Shown piece after piece: positions 25,007 to 33,897 of a DNA stretch of 64,000 nt. The notes below the pieces were generated by a model, which saw nothing but the letters and a program-made list of their open reading frames with translations, was not told the origin of the DNA and made no database searches. The first letter of the stretch is position 1. Every line of letters begins with the position of its first letter. The DNA comes from Streptomyces sp. CB02056 (GTDB lineage Bacteria; Actinomycetota; Actinomycetes; Streptomycetales; Streptomycetaceae): the NCBI RefSeq assembly GCF_001905545.1, contig NZ_LIPD01000003.1, forward strand, positions 841,147 through 905,146, given 5' to 3'. The position numbers were made by a program, and so were the translations under genes.

Positions 25007-25644
25007 GCGAGCGCCGGGTCGGCCGGGTCGGCGGCCTCGGCGCGCAGCAGGCGCAGCAGCAGGCGGCCGGCCCGCTCGTACGGGGTGTCCTCGTCGTGCA
25101 GCACGGCCTGGGAGTTGGCCGTCTCCAGGACGGCGATCAGGGCGAAGGCGAGGTCCCCGAGGTCGGTGTCGGGGCGCAGGGCGCCGGCCGCCCGGGCGGC
25201 GGCGAGGGTCTCGACGACGGTGTCGGACCACTCCCGGGCGCAGCCGGCCAGGGCGTCCCGGACGGCGCCGGGGCGGGCGTCGAACTCGGCGGTGACCTCG
25301 TAGAAGAAGCAGCCGCCGGGGAAGACTCGGGCGCGGGAGTAGGCCAGCCAGCTCTCGCAGAGGGCGCGGGCCCTGGCGAGGCCGGGCGGGGTGTCGGCGA
25401 CCGGGGCGACGACGGCGTCGGCGAAGATCCGGCGGGCGGCGCGGACGGTGGCCAGCTGCAGCTCCTCCTTGGAGCCGAAGCCGGCGAAGACGCCGCTCTT
25501 GCTGAGCCCGAGGTCGGTGGCGAGGCGGCCGATGGAGAGCGCGTCCAGGCCCTCGACGGAGGCGATCCCGACGGCGCGGCGCAGCACCGCGCGGCGGGTC
25601 TCCTCGCCGCGCAGGACCCGTCCGTCCGTGGTCGTTCCGGCCAT
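25003..25644 (-). CDS. TetR-family transcriptional regulator
   Basis: A 213-residue regulator. The N-terminal HTH (VEGLDALSIGRLATDLGLSKSGVFAGFGSKEELQLATV, residues 34-71) matches TetR proteins, and the C-terminal ligand domain resembles TetR_C with the AGCAREWSDTV region. It is divergent from an alpha/beta hydrolase, with an operator-like palindrome at 25740-25755. Its 3' end overlaps the amidase gene tail to tail. Confidence 0.92.
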   Translation of the reverse strand: MAGTTTDGRVLRGEETRRAVLRRAVGIASVEGLDALSIGRLATDLGLSKSGVFAGFGSKEELQLATVRAARRIFADAVVAPVADTPPGLARARALCESWLAYSRARVFPGGCFFYEVTAEFDARPGAVRDALAGCAREWSDTVVETLAAARAAGALRPDTDLGDLAFALIAVLETANSQAVLHDEDTPYERAGRLLLRLLRAEAADPADPALA

Positions 25645-25739
25645 CGTCCGCGCCCCTGTTCTGCTCGTCTGTTCTGCTCGCCCTGCGTGCCGCCCAGGGT
25701 AGTGGGTGCATCGGGGCGGCCCCGGAGAACCCTAAAACT

Positions 25740-25761
25740 GCACGAACGGTCGTGCTAATAT
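25740..25761. promoter_or_regulatory. TetR operator candidate overlapping a promoter
   Basis: GCACGA, four bases, TCGTGC (25740-25755) is a perfect inverted repeat of the type TetR proteins bind. It is followed at once by TAATAT (25756-25761), a -10-like hexamer for the divergent alpha/beta hydrolase. A repressor here would block RNA polymerase. This supports control of hydrolase and regulator by the adjacent TetR. Confidence 0.65.
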
Positions 25762-25809
25762 CTCGCCGCGAACGAGGCAGGACAAGGAGCGCGAGAGCAG
25801 GGAGACCCG

Positions 25810-26676
25810 ATGGACCCGACCCGCGGACTGATCCGTACGACCCTCAACCCCACCGCCCGGTTCGCCCCCGGCCTGGCCGGGCGGGCCGCCTTCGAGCTGT
25901 TCACGCACCCGGTCCGGCGCAGCAGGGTGCGCGCGTCGGAGCGGGAGGTGCACGGACGGGCGGCCACCGAGCGGCTCGCCGTGAACGGCAAGGCGGTGGT
26001 CGGCTACCGCTGGGGCAGCGGCGAGCGGCCGGTCCTGCTGCTGCACGGCTGGCGCTCCCGGGCCTCCCGGTTCGCCCCGTACGTGCCCCGGCTGCGGGCG
26101 CTCGGGCTGAGCGTCGTCGCCTTCGACGCGCCGGGCCACGGCGACTCCGGCGGCCGGACCACCGGCGTGCCGGAGTACCGCGAGCTCGCGCTGAGTCTCC
26201 AGGAGCGGTACGGGCCGTTCGAGGCCGTGCTGGCGCACTCGCTGGGTGTCTGCGCGGCCTTCGGGGCGCTGGCCGACGGCCTGCGGGCGGGCCGGCTGGC
26301 GGCCGTCTCCGGGGTGTCCCGGGTGGGCTTCTTCCCGGCCGCCTTCTGTGCCGGGCTCGGGTTGGACGCCGAGGTCGAGCGGGCGCTGCGGGAGCGGATC
26401 GAGCGGGAGCTGTTCGGCGGGGACGCCGGGGGCTGGGAGCGCTTCGACGCGGCCCGCCGGGTCGAGGCGGTCGACGGGCCGGTCCTGGTCGTGCACGACG
26501 AGGGCGACACCGTCGTCCCACCGAGCGAGGCGTACCGGCTGCGCGAGGCGTACGGGGAGCGGCTGGAGCTGACCATCACTCAGGGCCTGGGCCACAGCAG
26601 GATTATCGCGGAGCCGACCGTTGTTGATCAGGTGATCGGATTCATCTCTGCCGGCCGGGAGGTCGCTGTCGTATGA
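25810..26676 (+). CDS. alpha/beta hydrolase
   Basis: A 288-residue hydrolase. The oxyanion motif is LLLHGWRSRASRF, the nucleophile elbow AHSLGVCAAFG has a central Ser, the acid is in VLVVHDEGDTVVPPSEA, and the catalytic His is in TQGLGHSRII. The substrate is unknown. It is divergent from the TetR gene and overlaps the next gene by four bases (ATGA). It is probably induced when the TetR ligand is present. Confidence 0.9.
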   Translation: MDPTRGLIRTTLNPTARFAPGLAGRAAFELFTHPVRRSRVRASEREVHGRAATERLAVNGKAVVGYRWGSGERPVLLLHGWRSRASRFAPYVPRLRALGLSVVAFDAPGHGDSGGRTTGVPEYRELALSLQERYGPFEAVLAHSLGVCAAFGALADGLRAGRLAAVSGVSRVGFFPAAFCAGLGLDAEVERALRERIERELFGGDAGGWERFDAARRVEAVDGPVLVVHDEGDTVVPPSEAYRLREAYGERLELTITQGLGHSRIIAEPTVVDQVIGFISAGREVAVV

Positions 26677-27281
26677 GGATCGTCGAACTGCACGCACAGG
26701 CCATGGAGTTGGCCGTCCAGGTGGTGGACGGCCTACGGCCGGACCAGCTCGACCTGCCCACCCCCTGCGCGGGGTGGACACTGCGCAAGCTGCTGGAGCA
26801 CTGCGTCGGCCAGCACCAGGGCTTCGCCGCGGCCGCCCGCGGCGCCGGGCCGGACCTGGCGCTGTTCGCGGACGCCCCGCTCGGCGCCGACCCGGCGGGC
26901 GCCTTCCGGCGCACCGGGACCGACCTCACCGAGGCCTTCCGGGAGGCGGCCACCGCGGACCGGCCGATCTGGCTGGCCGAGATCCGCGACGGCGGCCCCT
27001 TCCCGCTCACCCAGGCGGTGGGCTTCCACCTGCTGGACACCCTGGTGCACGGCTGGGACGTCGCCGCCGCGCTCGGCACCCAGGACGCGCTGGTCGCCGC
27101 GGTGGACGGCGACGACGCGCTGGCCACCGCGCTGCTGACGGTGACCGAGGCCGTCCCGAACACCGAGGAACACCGGGCACCCGGCCGGGCCTTTGCCCCG
27201 GGGCTCGAACCCGGCGGCGGCACCGGCCGGTTCGACCGCGCCCTGGCACTGCTCGGCCGCGACCCGGCCTGGAAGCCGTAA
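26673..27281 (+). CDS. DinB-like TIGR03086 family metal-binding protein
   Basis: A 202-residue member of the maleylpyruvate-isomerase/DinB fold. The N-terminal VVDGLRPDQLDLPTPCAGWTLRKLLEHCVGQHQGF carries the first His of the metal site, and LLDTLVHGWDVAAALG carries the second His region. These proteins use mycothiol or other thiols in Actinobacteria; the specific reaction is unknown here. The start overlaps the hydrolase stop (ATGA), so the two are coupled and probably share TetR control. The unit ends at the hairpin at 27315-27359. Confidence 0.88.
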   Translation: MRIVELHAQAMELAVQVVDGLRPDQLDLPTPCAGWTLRKLLEHCVGQHQGFAAAARGAGPDLALFADAPLGADPAGAFRRTGTDLTEAFREAATADRPIWLAEIRDGGPFPLTQAVGFHLLDTLVHGWDVAAALGTQDALVAAVDGDDALATALLTVTEAVPNTEEHRAPGRAFAPGLEPGGGTGRFDRALALLGRDPAWKP

Positions 27282-27292
27282 CGGCCCTGTCC

Positions 27293-27337
27293 GCCCCGGG
27301 GCTTCCGGAACACAGCCCCGGGGTTTCCGGAACACAG
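27293..27337. repeat. tandem 22-bp direct repeat
   Basis: Two adjacent copies of a unit resembling CCCCGGGGYTTCCGGAACAC differ by one base. The second copy also forms the left arm of the terminator hairpin, so the repeat and the terminator overlap. It probably arose by slippage. Confidence 0.7.
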
Positions 27338-27359
27338 GGGATTCCGGAAACCCCGGGGC
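27315..27359. terminator. long hairpin terminator, 18-bp stem
   Basis: A perfect 18-bp stem with a nine-base loop (27333-27341) lies between the DinB-like gene stop (27281) and the convergent small membrane protein stop (27394). It can serve both directions. Confidence 0.85.
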
Positions 27360-27393
27360 CTGCCTTCGGCCCGCGTCCGCGGTCGGGCAGGCC

Positions 27394-27537
27394 CTACGGG
27401 CGGCGGGCGGCCCCGGCGCCCCGGCTCTCGGGGCCGCGCTGCTCGTCGGGGAAGCGCGGGCCGCCGATCAGGAAGAGCAGTGCGGCGGTCGGGAAGCCGA
27501 GCGAGGCGGCCAGCAACACGATGAACTCCCAGAACAT
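27394..27537 (-). CDS. small single-span membrane protein
   Basis: A 47-residue peptide with one hydrophobic helix (FIVLLAASLGFPTAALLFLIGG) and a basic, Arg-rich tail. The ATG at 27537 has AGGAG about eight bases upstream, which makes it more credible than the longer frame around it. It is divergent from the PP2C-like gene and convergent with the DinB-like gene. No function known. Confidence 0.6.
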   Translation of the reverse strand: MFWEFIVLLAASLGFPTAALLFLIGGPRFPDEQRGPESRGAGAARRP

Positions 27538-27671
27538 CTTCCGCTCCTCGTCAGTCGCGGGCCGCCCGGACACCCGAAGGTGATCCCAAACCCGACCCGC
27601 TCCGATTGGCCGAATCGTCCGGTCACTGTCCGACGGTATGGCCGAATCACCCCGGCTGCCACCGGGCGCCG

Positions 27672-27722
27672 GCCCCCGGCCCGCGCCACACCGGCGCACG
27701 GGTCTGGGCGCGGGCCGGGGGC
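27672..27722. other. inverted repeat just upstream of the PP2C-like start
   Basis: A perfect 16-bp inverted repeat (left arm GCCCCCGGCCCGCGCC) with a 19-base loop ends 18 bases before the ATG at 27741. No gene ends here, so it is not an obvious terminator. In mRNA it would be a stable 5' hairpin close to the start codon. Confidence 0.6.
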
Positions 27723-27740
27723 GGCGGCCACACTGTCGGG

Positions 27741-28562
27741 ATGCAGCTACAGCTCGCAGGGGAAGCACGGCGGCCCGACCGCGAGAGCGAGGACTTCGCG
27801 GTGGCCTCGCCGGAGGCGCTGGTCCTGCTGGACGGCGCGAGCTCGCCGGTCGGCCTGGAGTCCGGGTGCCGGCACGGGACGGCCTGGTACGTGCGCCGGC
27901 TGGGCGTGCACCTGCTCGCCCGGCTCACCGACCGGGCGGACCGCTCGATCGCCGACTGCCTGGCCGACGCCATCGTGGAGACGGCCGCGCTGCACGGCGG
28001 CCGCTGCGACCTGGCCCACCCGAACACCCCCGCCGCGATGGTCGTCGCGGCCCGGCGGCACGGCGAGGCGCTGGAGTACCTGGTGCTCGGCGACTCCCTG
28101 CTGGTGCTGGAGTTCAAGGACGGCCCGCCGAAGGTGATCGGGGACAACCAGCGCTTCCCCGGCGGCGAGGAGCTGCGCCGGCAGGTCTGGGAGACCGTCC
28201 CCGGCTCGGCCGAGCGGGCCGCGCTGCACCTGGAGTACGTGCTGGCCGTGCGCGCCGCCCGCAACCGGGGCAACGGACCGTGGATCGCCGCCGCCAGCCC
28301 TCGGGCGGCCGAGCACGCCGAGACCGGCTCCGTCCGGCTGGACCGGCTGCACGCGCTGGCCGCCCTCACCGACGGCGCCTCGCGCTACACCGAGCGCTTC
28401 GGGCTGGGCAGTTGGGGCGACGTGCTGCGGCTGCTCGCCGAGTCCGGGCCGGGCGAGCTGATCGCCCAGGTCCGGGCGGTGGAGCGGGCGGACGCCGGCT
28501 GCGAGCGCTGGCCGCGCGGCAAGACGCACGACGACGCCTCGGCCCTGTACGCGCTGCTGTAG
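27741..28562 (+). CDS. PP2C-like phosphatase domain protein
   Basis: A 273-residue protein with dispersed PP2C-like features. An early Glu-Asp (ESEDFAV) is followed by LLDGASSPVG, GDSLLVLEFKDG, LTDGASRYTERFG and the late Asp pair KTHDDASAL. This suggests a metal-dependent protein phosphatase fold, though the exact motif spacing differs from classical RsbU/PP2C. The ATG is at 27741. The gene stands alone, with a hairpin upstream and a terminator at 28573-28610. Confidence 0.78.
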   Translation: MQLQLAGEARRPDRESEDFAVASPEALVLLDGASSPVGLESGCRHGTAWYVRRLGVHLLARLTDRADRSIADCLADAIVETAALHGGRCDLAHPNTPAAMVVAARRHGEALEYLVLGDSLLVLEFKDGPPKVIGDNQRFPGGEELRRQVWETVPGSAERAALHLEYVLAVRAARNRGNGPWIAAASPRAAEHAETGSVRLDRLHALAALTDGASRYTERFGLGSWGDVLRLLAESGPGELIAQVRAVERADAGCERWPRGKTHDDASALYALL

Positions 28563-28572
28563 GCGGTGGACG

Positions 28573-28610
28573 CGCGAGGGCCCGGACCGGGTGCGGTCCG
28601 GGCCCTCGCG
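28573..28610. terminator. bidirectional hairpin terminator
   Basis: A perfect 16-bp stem (CGCGAGGGCCCGGACC and complement) with a six-base loop lies between the convergent PP2C-like gene and the pirin gene. Confidence 0.85.
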
Positions 28611-28621
28611 AGCGGGCGGGC

Positions 28622-29581
28622 TCAGTGGCCGTCGGCGGGGATGGTGCCGAGGCGGCCGGCCTGGAAGTCCTCCATGGCCTGCTGGAGCTCGCGGTGGCTG
28701 TTCATCACGAACGGGCCGTAGTGGGCGACGGGTTCGCGGATCGGGAGGCCGCCGAGGAGGACGACCTCGAAGTTGTTGTCGCGGGAGTCCTGCTTCTCGT
28801 CGGCGCGCAGGGTGATCGAGTCGCCGTCGCCGAAGACGACGGCCTGGCCCCGGTGGAAGGGGCGGTGCTCGGTGCCGGCCGAGCCGTTGCCGGCGAGGCC
28901 GTAGGCGAGGGCGTTGAAGTCGGCGCGCCAGGGCAGGGTGATCTGGGCGCCGGGGTTGATCGAGGCGTGGATCATGGTGATCGGGGTGAAGGTGGTGCCC
29001 GGGCCCTGGTGGCCGTCCAGCTCGCCGGCGATGACGCGCAGGAGCGCGCCGCCGTCCTCGGTGCTGAGCAGCTTGACGCTGCCGCCGCGGATGTCCTGGT
29101 ACTTCGGGGTGATCATCTTGTCCGAGGCGGGCAGGTTGACCCACAGCTGGAGGCCGTGGAAGAGGCCGCCGGACTGCACCAGGGACTCCGGCGGGGTCTC
29201 GATGTGCAGGAGGCCGGAGCCGGCCGTCATCCACTGGGTGTCGCCGTCGGTGATGGTGCCGCCACCGCCGTGCGAGTCCCGGTGGATGAACGTTCCGTCG
29301 ATGATGTACGTGACGGTCTCGAAGCCGCGGTGCGGGTGCCAGGGGGTGCCCTTGGGCTCGCCGGCCGCGTAGTCCACCTCGCCCATCTGGTCCATCATGA
29401 TGAACGGGTCGAGGTACTTCTGGTTGATCCTGGCGAAGGCGCGGCGGACGGGGAAGCCCTCGCCCTCGTAGCCCTCGGGGGCGGTCGCCACGGTGAGGAC
29501 CGGCCGTGCGCTCGTGACGGCGGGGTCCGGCGTGGTGACGCGCGGGAGGGTCAGCGGGTTGTCGACGGTCACGGCGGGCAT
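28622..29581 (-). CDS. pirin family protein
   Basis: A 319-residue bicupin. The N-terminal cupin holds the metal ligands in WHPHRGFETVTYIIDG and GSGLLHIETPP (His, His, His, Glu); the second cupin is degenerate, as usual in pirins. Bacterial pirins act as quercetinase-like enzymes or modulate central metabolism; the role here is not inferable. An AT-rich region with the inverted repeat TAGTTCAA...TTGAACTA (29624-29664) lies upstream and may be its operator. Confidence 0.93.
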   Translation of the reverse strand: MPAVTVDNPLTLPRVTTPDPAVTSARPVLTVATAPEGYEGEGFPVRRAFARINQKYLDPFIMMDQMGEVDYAAGEPKGTPWHPHRGFETVTYIIDGTFIHRDSHGGGGTITDGDTQWMTAGSGLLHIETPPESLVQSGGLFHGLQLWVNLPASDKMITPKYQDIRGGSVKLLSTEDGGALLRVIAGELDGHQGPGTTFTPITMIHASINPGAQITLPWRADFNALAYGLAGNGSAGTEHRPFHRGQAVVFGDGDSITLRADEKQDSRDNNFEVVLLGGLPIREPVAHYGPFVMNSHRELQQAMEDFQAGRLGTIPADGH

Positions 29582-29623
29582 GTCGGCCTCCTTCGGGGGG
29601 TGTCTGGCCTACATCCATGAGAT

Positions 29624-29664
29624 TAGTTCAATCCTCAACAACAAGCAAGTTGAAAGTTGAACTA
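29624..29664. promoter_or_regulatory. inverted repeat upstream of the pirin gene
   Basis: TAGTTCAA at 29624-29631 and TTGAACTA at 29657-29664 form perfect eight-base arms 25 bases apart, with another TTGAA at 29650-29654. The TTCAA/TTGAA halves resemble MarR-family operators. The region is markedly AT-rich for this genome. No regulator gene is adjacent. Confidence 0.5.
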
Positions 29665-29705
29665 TGTAGTGACGGAGGAGCGCAGGGCTCCTCGTCCAGC
29701 ATGGC

Positions 29706-30209
29706 TCAGCCGTACATCCGGCGCATCGTGAAGTCGACCATCTGCTCGACGGCCTTGGCGTCGAACACCATCCGGTGCTCGCCCTCCATGTCCAGCGCGA
29801 AGCCGTAGCCGGTCGGCAGTAGGTCCAGGACCTCGGCGCCGGTGACGGTGAAGTGCTTGGAGTCCTTGCCGGCGTAGCGGCGCAGCTCCTTCAGCGAGCT
29901 GAACATCGGGATCACCGGCGTCGGGGTGTTGTGCAGCGCCAGGAAGCCGGGGCGGTCGCCGCGGGGGCAGTGCACCTTCGAGGTGATGAAGATCGCCTGG
30001 AAGTCCTCGACCGCCATCGAGCCGGTGGTGAAGGCCCGGACGGCGTCCGCGAGTGAGGGCGGCGAGGGTTCGGGGTACAGGGACTGCTGGGGGGCCTGCG
30101 ACTGCCCGCCGTAGGCGTCGGGTCCGGGCATGCCGTTCATGCCCTGCTGCGGTCCCGCCTGCTGCTGGTAGGGGTCGCCCGGGTATGTGTTCTGGTCATA
30201 TCCGTACAC
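29706..30209 (-). CDS. SseB family protein
   Basis: A 167-residue protein. The first 50 residues are Gln/Pro/Gly/Tyr-rich and disordered (NTYPGDPYQQQAGPQQGMNG). The rest is an SseB-type domain (FITSKVHCPRGDRPGFLALHNTPTPVIPMFSSLKELRRYAG and LLPTGYGFALDMEGEHRMVFDAKAVEQMVD). SseB N-terminal domains are found in many Streptomyces proteins of unknown function. The ATG is at 30209. It is divergent from the acyl-CoA dehydrogenase gene. Confidence 0.85.
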   Translation of the reverse strand: MYGYDQNTYPGDPYQQQAGPQQGMNGMPGPDAYGGQSQAPQQSLYPEPSPPSLADAVRAFTTGSMAVEDFQAIFITSKVHCPRGDRPGFLALHNTPTPVIPMFSSLKELRRYAGKDSKHFTVTGAEVLDLLPTGYGFALDMEGEHRMVFDAKAVEQMVDFTMRRMYG

Positions 30210-30330
30210 ACGGACAGGCTAGCGGGAGCGCACCCCTCTCCGCTGGCACCGATCCTGACAAGGAGTGGCCGCGTCGGCTGTGGGACGTGACCACGTTCAT
30301 AGCGGATTCGCCGGCGGGGGCTTGCCCAAG

Positions 30331-30369
30331 TTACCGCTGGGTAGCATCATGATGCCTACTGGTGGGTAC
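30331..30369. promoter_or_regulatory. palindrome cluster upstream of acyl-CoA dehydrogenase
   Basis: Three nested elements lie 50-90 bases before the start: TACC-N4-GGTA at 30332-30343, the perfect 12-bp palindrome GCATCATGATGC at 30344-30355, and TAC-N6-GTA at 30357-30368. Such arrays are typical of TetR or GntR repressor binding in fatty-acid degradation promoters. The regulator is not in this window as far as I can tell. Confidence 0.5.
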
Positions 30370-30422
30370 GGGACGCCGGAACGCGGCGGTCTCCCGGAAG
30401 CGACGAACCGGAGATAACGGCC

Positions 30423-32252
30423 ATGGGTCACTACAAGTCCAACCTGCGGGACGTGGAGTTCAACCTCTTCGAGGTGTTCGGCCGCGAGCAGGTGTACGGC
30501 ACCGGACCGTTCGCGGACATGGACGTCGAGACCGCGAAGAACATCCTCAGCGAGATCGCGCGCCTCGCCGAGAACGACCTCGCGGCGTCCTACGCCGACA
30601 CCGACCGCAACCCGCCGGTCTTCGACCCGGAGACCAGCACCGCGCCGATCCCGGCCACCTTCAAGAAGAGCTACCAGACCTTCATGGACGCCGAGTGGTG
30701 GCGCCTGGGCATCCCGGAGTCGATCGGCGGCCAGGTCACCCCGAACTCGCTGATCTGGGCCTTCGCCGAGCAGATCCTGGGCTCCAACCCGGCCATCTGG
30801 ATGTACTCCTCCGGCCCGGCCTTCGCCGGCGTCATCGCCGAGGAGGGCACCGAGGAGCAGCTCGAGGTCGCCAAGCGGATGACCGACCGCCTGTGGGGCT
30901 CCACCATGGTCCTCACCGAGCCCGACGCGGGCTCCGACGTGGGCGCCGGCCGCACCAAGGCGATCCAGCAGGAGGACGGCTCCTGGCACATCGAGGGCGT
31001 CAAGCGCTTCATCACCTCGGGCGAGCACGACATGTCCGAGAACATCATCCACATGGTGCTGGCCCGCCCCGAGGGCGGCAAGCCGGGCACCAAGGGCCTG
31101 GGCCTGTTCATCGTCCCCAAGTTCGACTTCGACTGGGAGACCGGCGAGCTGGGCGAGCGCAACGGCGTCTACGCCACCAACGTCGAGCACAAGATGGGCC
31201 TCAAGGCCTCGAACACCTGCGAGATGACCTTCGGCGCCAAGCACCCGGCCAAGGGCTGGCTGCTGGGCGACAAGGTCGACGGCATCCGCCAGATGTTCAA
31301 GATCATCGAGTTCGCCCGGATGATGGTCGGCACGAAGGCCATCGCCACCCTCTCCACCGGCTACCTGAACGCCCTGGAGTACGCCAAGGAGCGCGTGCAG
31401 GGCGCCGACATCTCGCAGTTCCTGGACAAGACCGCCCCGCGCGTCACCATCACCCACCACCCGGACGTGCGCCGCTCGCTGCTGACCCAGAAGGCCTACG
31501 CCGAGGGCATGCGCGCGCTGGTGCTGTTCACCGCGTCCACCCAGGACGACATGATGGCCGCCAAGCTGCGCGGCGAGCACGACGAGGCCGCCGAGCGCCT
31601 CAACGACCTGCTGCTGCCGATCGTCAAGGGCTACGGCTCGGAGAAGTCCTACGAGCAGCTCGCCCAGTCGCTGCAGACCTTCGGCGGCTCCGGGTACCTC
31701 CAGGAGTACCCGATCGAGCAGTACATCCGGGACGCCAAGATCGACACCCTGTACGAGGGCACCACGGCGATCCAGGGCCAGGACTTCTTCTTCCGCAAGA
31801 TCGTCAAGGACGGCGGCCAGGCGCTGACCGCGCTGTCCGAGCAGATCCAGAAGTTCGTCGACTCGGCCGCCGGCGGCGACGCCCTGGCCGCCGAGCGCAA
31901 GCTGCTCGGCAAGGCCGCCGAGGACCTGGCGGCCATCGTCGGCAAGCTGATCGCCGACCTGACCTCGGTCGAGCAGGACGTCAAGAACATGTACAAGGTG
32001 GGCCTGAACACCACCCGCCTGCTGATGGTCTCCGGCGACGTCGTGGTCGGCTGGCTGCTGCTGCGCCAGGCCGTGGTGGCCCTGGCCAAGCTGGAGGCCG
32101 GCGCCTCCGAGAAGGACGTCCCGTTCTACCAGGGCAAGGTCGCGGCGGCCCGCTTCTTCGCCAAGAACGTCCTGCCGACCGTCACCCCGCAGCGCCTGAT
32201 CGCCGAGGGCATCGACAACGAGATCATGGACCTGGCGGAGGAGGCCTTCTAG
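30423..32252 (+). CDS. acyl-CoA dehydrogenase (FadE-like, long form)
   Basis: A 609-residue flavoprotein of the long acyl-CoA dehydrogenase type, with an extra C-terminal helical domain (Acyl-CoA_dh_C). FAD/substrate motifs include [12 protein letters not shown] and [38 protein letters not shown], with a Glu in YEGTTA near the usual base position. It catalyses the first step of beta-oxidation; chain length is not deducible. The ATG is at 30423. The gene is monocistronic, ending at the hairpin at 32317-32354. Confidence 0.95.
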   Translation: MGHYKSNLRDVEFNLFEVFGREQVYGTGPFADMDVETAKNILSEIARLAENDLAASYADTDRNPPVFDPETSTAPIPATFKKSYQTFMDAEWWRLGIPESIGGQVTPNSLIWAFAEQILGSNPAIWMYSSGPAFAGVIAEEGTEEQLEVAKRMTDRLWGSTMVLTEPDAGSDVGAGRTKAIQQEDGSWHIEGVKRFITSGEHDMSENIIHMVLARPEGGKPGTKGLGLFIVPKFDFDWETGELGERNGVYATNVEHKMGLKASNTCEMTFGAKHPAKGWLLGDKVDGIRQMFKIIEFARMMVGTKAIATLSTGYLNALEYAKERVQGADISQFLDKTAPRVTITHHPDVRRSLLTQKAYAEGMRALVLFTASTQDDMMAAKLRGEHDEAAERLNDLLLPIVKGYGSEKSYEQLAQSLQTFGGSGYLQEYPIEQYIRDAKIDTLYEGTTAIQGQDFFFRKIVKDGGQALTALSEQIQKFVDSAAGGDALAAERKLLGKAAEDLAAIVGKLIADLTSVEQDVKNMYKVGLNTTRLLMVSGDVVVGWLLLRQAVVALAKLEAGASEKDVPFYQGKVAAARFFAKNVLPTVTPQRLIAEGIDNEIMDLAEEAF

Positions 32253-32316
32253 GCCCGTCCGGGACCGCCGGGCCCGTCCGGGCCCGCGCACCCCTCGAAC
32301 CGCCTGACACACCCTC

Positions 32317-32354
32317 GCACCGAAGGGCCCGGCTGCCACCGGGCCCTTCGGTGC
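32317..32354. terminator. hairpin terminator of the acyl-CoA dehydrogenase gene
   Basis: A perfect 16-bp stem (GCACCGAAGGGCCCGG and complement) with a six-base loop lies 65 bases past the stop. The rest of the 326-base gap (32253-32578) shows no gene and holds the promoter of the M18 aminopeptidase. Confidence 0.85.
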
Positions 32355-32578
32355 GTCCGGGGCCGTGGTCGGGGCGGGCGTCCGGCGCCATGGTCCGGGT
32401 GTGCGTCCGGGCGTGCGGCCGGCGGCGGAAAGCTCCGACCGTGCGCGGCGGTTCACGGTCGTGTCCGGGTCGTGCACCGAACCAGGTGTTCCGAATGCCC
32501 TGTCCGTGTACGGGCATATGCTCAGGTGCGAAGCCGACTCCCCATCCGGCTTCGGCCCTCACTCGACCCAGGAGCAGC

Positions 32579-33886
32579 ATGTCGACCGCCGCCCGCCAGG
32601 CATTCTTCGACCGGACGCACAGCGACGACCTGATCGCGTTCCTCGGCACCTCACCCTCCCCGTACCACGCGGTGGCGAGCGCCGCGGAGCGGCTGGAGAA
32701 GGCGGGCTTCCGGCAGGTCGCCGAGACGGACGCGTGGGACGACGCGGCCGGCGGGCGCTACCTGATCCGCGGGGGCGCGCTGATCGCCTGGTACCTGCCG
32801 GAGGGAGCGGGCCCCGAGACGCCGTTCCGGATCGTCGGCACCCACACCGACTCGCCCAACCTGCGGGTCAAGCCCGTGCCGGACACCGGCTCGGAGGGCT
32901 GGCGGCAGGTCGCCGTGGAGATCTACGGCGGCGTCCCGCTGAACACCTGGCTGGACCGCGACCTCGGCCTCTCCGGCCGGCTCGCGCTCAAGGACGGCAC
33001 CGCCCGGCTGGTCCAGCTGGACGAGCCGCTGCTGCGCGTGCCGCAGCTCGCCATCCACCTGGACCGCCAGGTCAACGAGGGCATGAAGCTCGACAAGCAG
33101 CGCCACCTCACCCCGATCTGGGGCCTCGGCCCGGTCGACGAGGGCGCGCTGATCTCCTACGTCGCCCAGCGGGCCGGTCTGGACGCCGCCGACGTGGCCG
33201 GCTGGGACCTCATGACCCACGACGTCCAGCCCGCCTCCTACCTGGGCCGCGACCGCGAACTGCTGGCCGCCCCGCGCCTGGACAACCTGCTCTCGGTGCA
33301 CGCGGCCACCGCCGCGCTCGCCGCCGTCGCCACCGCCGAGGGCGCCGCCAGCCTGCCGTACATCCCGGTGCTGGCCGCCTTCGACCACGAGGAGACCGGC
33401 AGCGAGTCCGACACCGGCGCGCAGAGCCCGCTGCTCGGCACCGTGCTGGACCGGACGGTGCACGCGCGCGGCGGCACCACCGAGGACCGGGCCCGGGCCC
33501 TCGCCGGCACCGTCTGCCTCTCCTCGGACATGGGCCACGCCGTCCACCCGAACTACAGCGAGCGGCACGAGCCGGGCCACCACCCGATGCCGAACGGCGG
33601 GCCGATCCTCAAGGTCAACGTCAACAACCGCTACGCGACCGACGGCGTCGGGCGGGCGGTGTTCGCGGCCGCCTGCGAGAAGGCGGGCGTGCCGTGGCAG
33701 ACCTTCGTCTCCAACAACGCCATGCCCTGCGGTACGACGATCGGCCCGATCACGGCGGCGCGGCTGGGCATCAAGACGGTGGACTGCGGCATCGCGGCGC
33801 TCTCCATGCACTCGGCGCGCGAACTGTGCGGCGCGGAGGACCCGTACCTGCTGGCGAGCGCGCTCAAGGCCTTCCTGGAGGGCTGA
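32579..33886 (+). CDS. M18 family aminopeptidase
   Basis: A 435-residue di-zinc aminopeptidase, the usual M18 length. Metal and catalytic residues are in VGTHTDSPNLRVKP (His, Asp), FDHEETGSESDTGA (Glu pair), SSDMGHAVHPN (Asp) and SMHSARELCG (His). It removes N-terminal residues, often acidic ones, from peptides in the cytoplasm. The ATG at 32579 follows AGGAG at a five-base spacing. It ends at the hairpin at 33898-33931. Confidence 0.94.
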   Translation: MSTAARQAFFDRTHSDDLIAFLGTSPSPYHAVASAAERLEKAGFRQVAETDAWDDAAGGRYLIRGGALIAWYLPEGAGPETPFRIVGTHTDSPNLRVKPVPDTGSEGWRQVAVEIYGGVPLNTWLDRDLGLSGRLALKDGTARLVQLDEPLLRVPQLAIHLDRQVNEGMKLDKQRHLTPIWGLGPVDEGALISYVAQRAGLDAADVAGWDLMTHDVQPASYLGRDRELLAAPRLDNLLSVHAATAALAAVATAEGAASLPYIPVLAAFDHEETGSESDTGAQSPLLGTVLDRTVHARGGTTEDRARALAGTVCLSSDMGHAVHPNYSERHEPGHHPMPNGGPILKVNVNNRYATDGVGRAVFAAACEKAGVPWQTFVSNNAMPCGTTIGPITAARLGIKTVDCGIAALSMHSARELCGAEDPYLLASALKAFLEG

Positions 33887-33897
33887 CGGCGGACGCG

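Noticed and set aside
22920-25711. Long leftward frames antisense to the amidase and TetR region
   Set aside because: They overlap the amidase, whose motifs are intact. The only real piece is the 88-residue LuxR-type domain at its 3' end.
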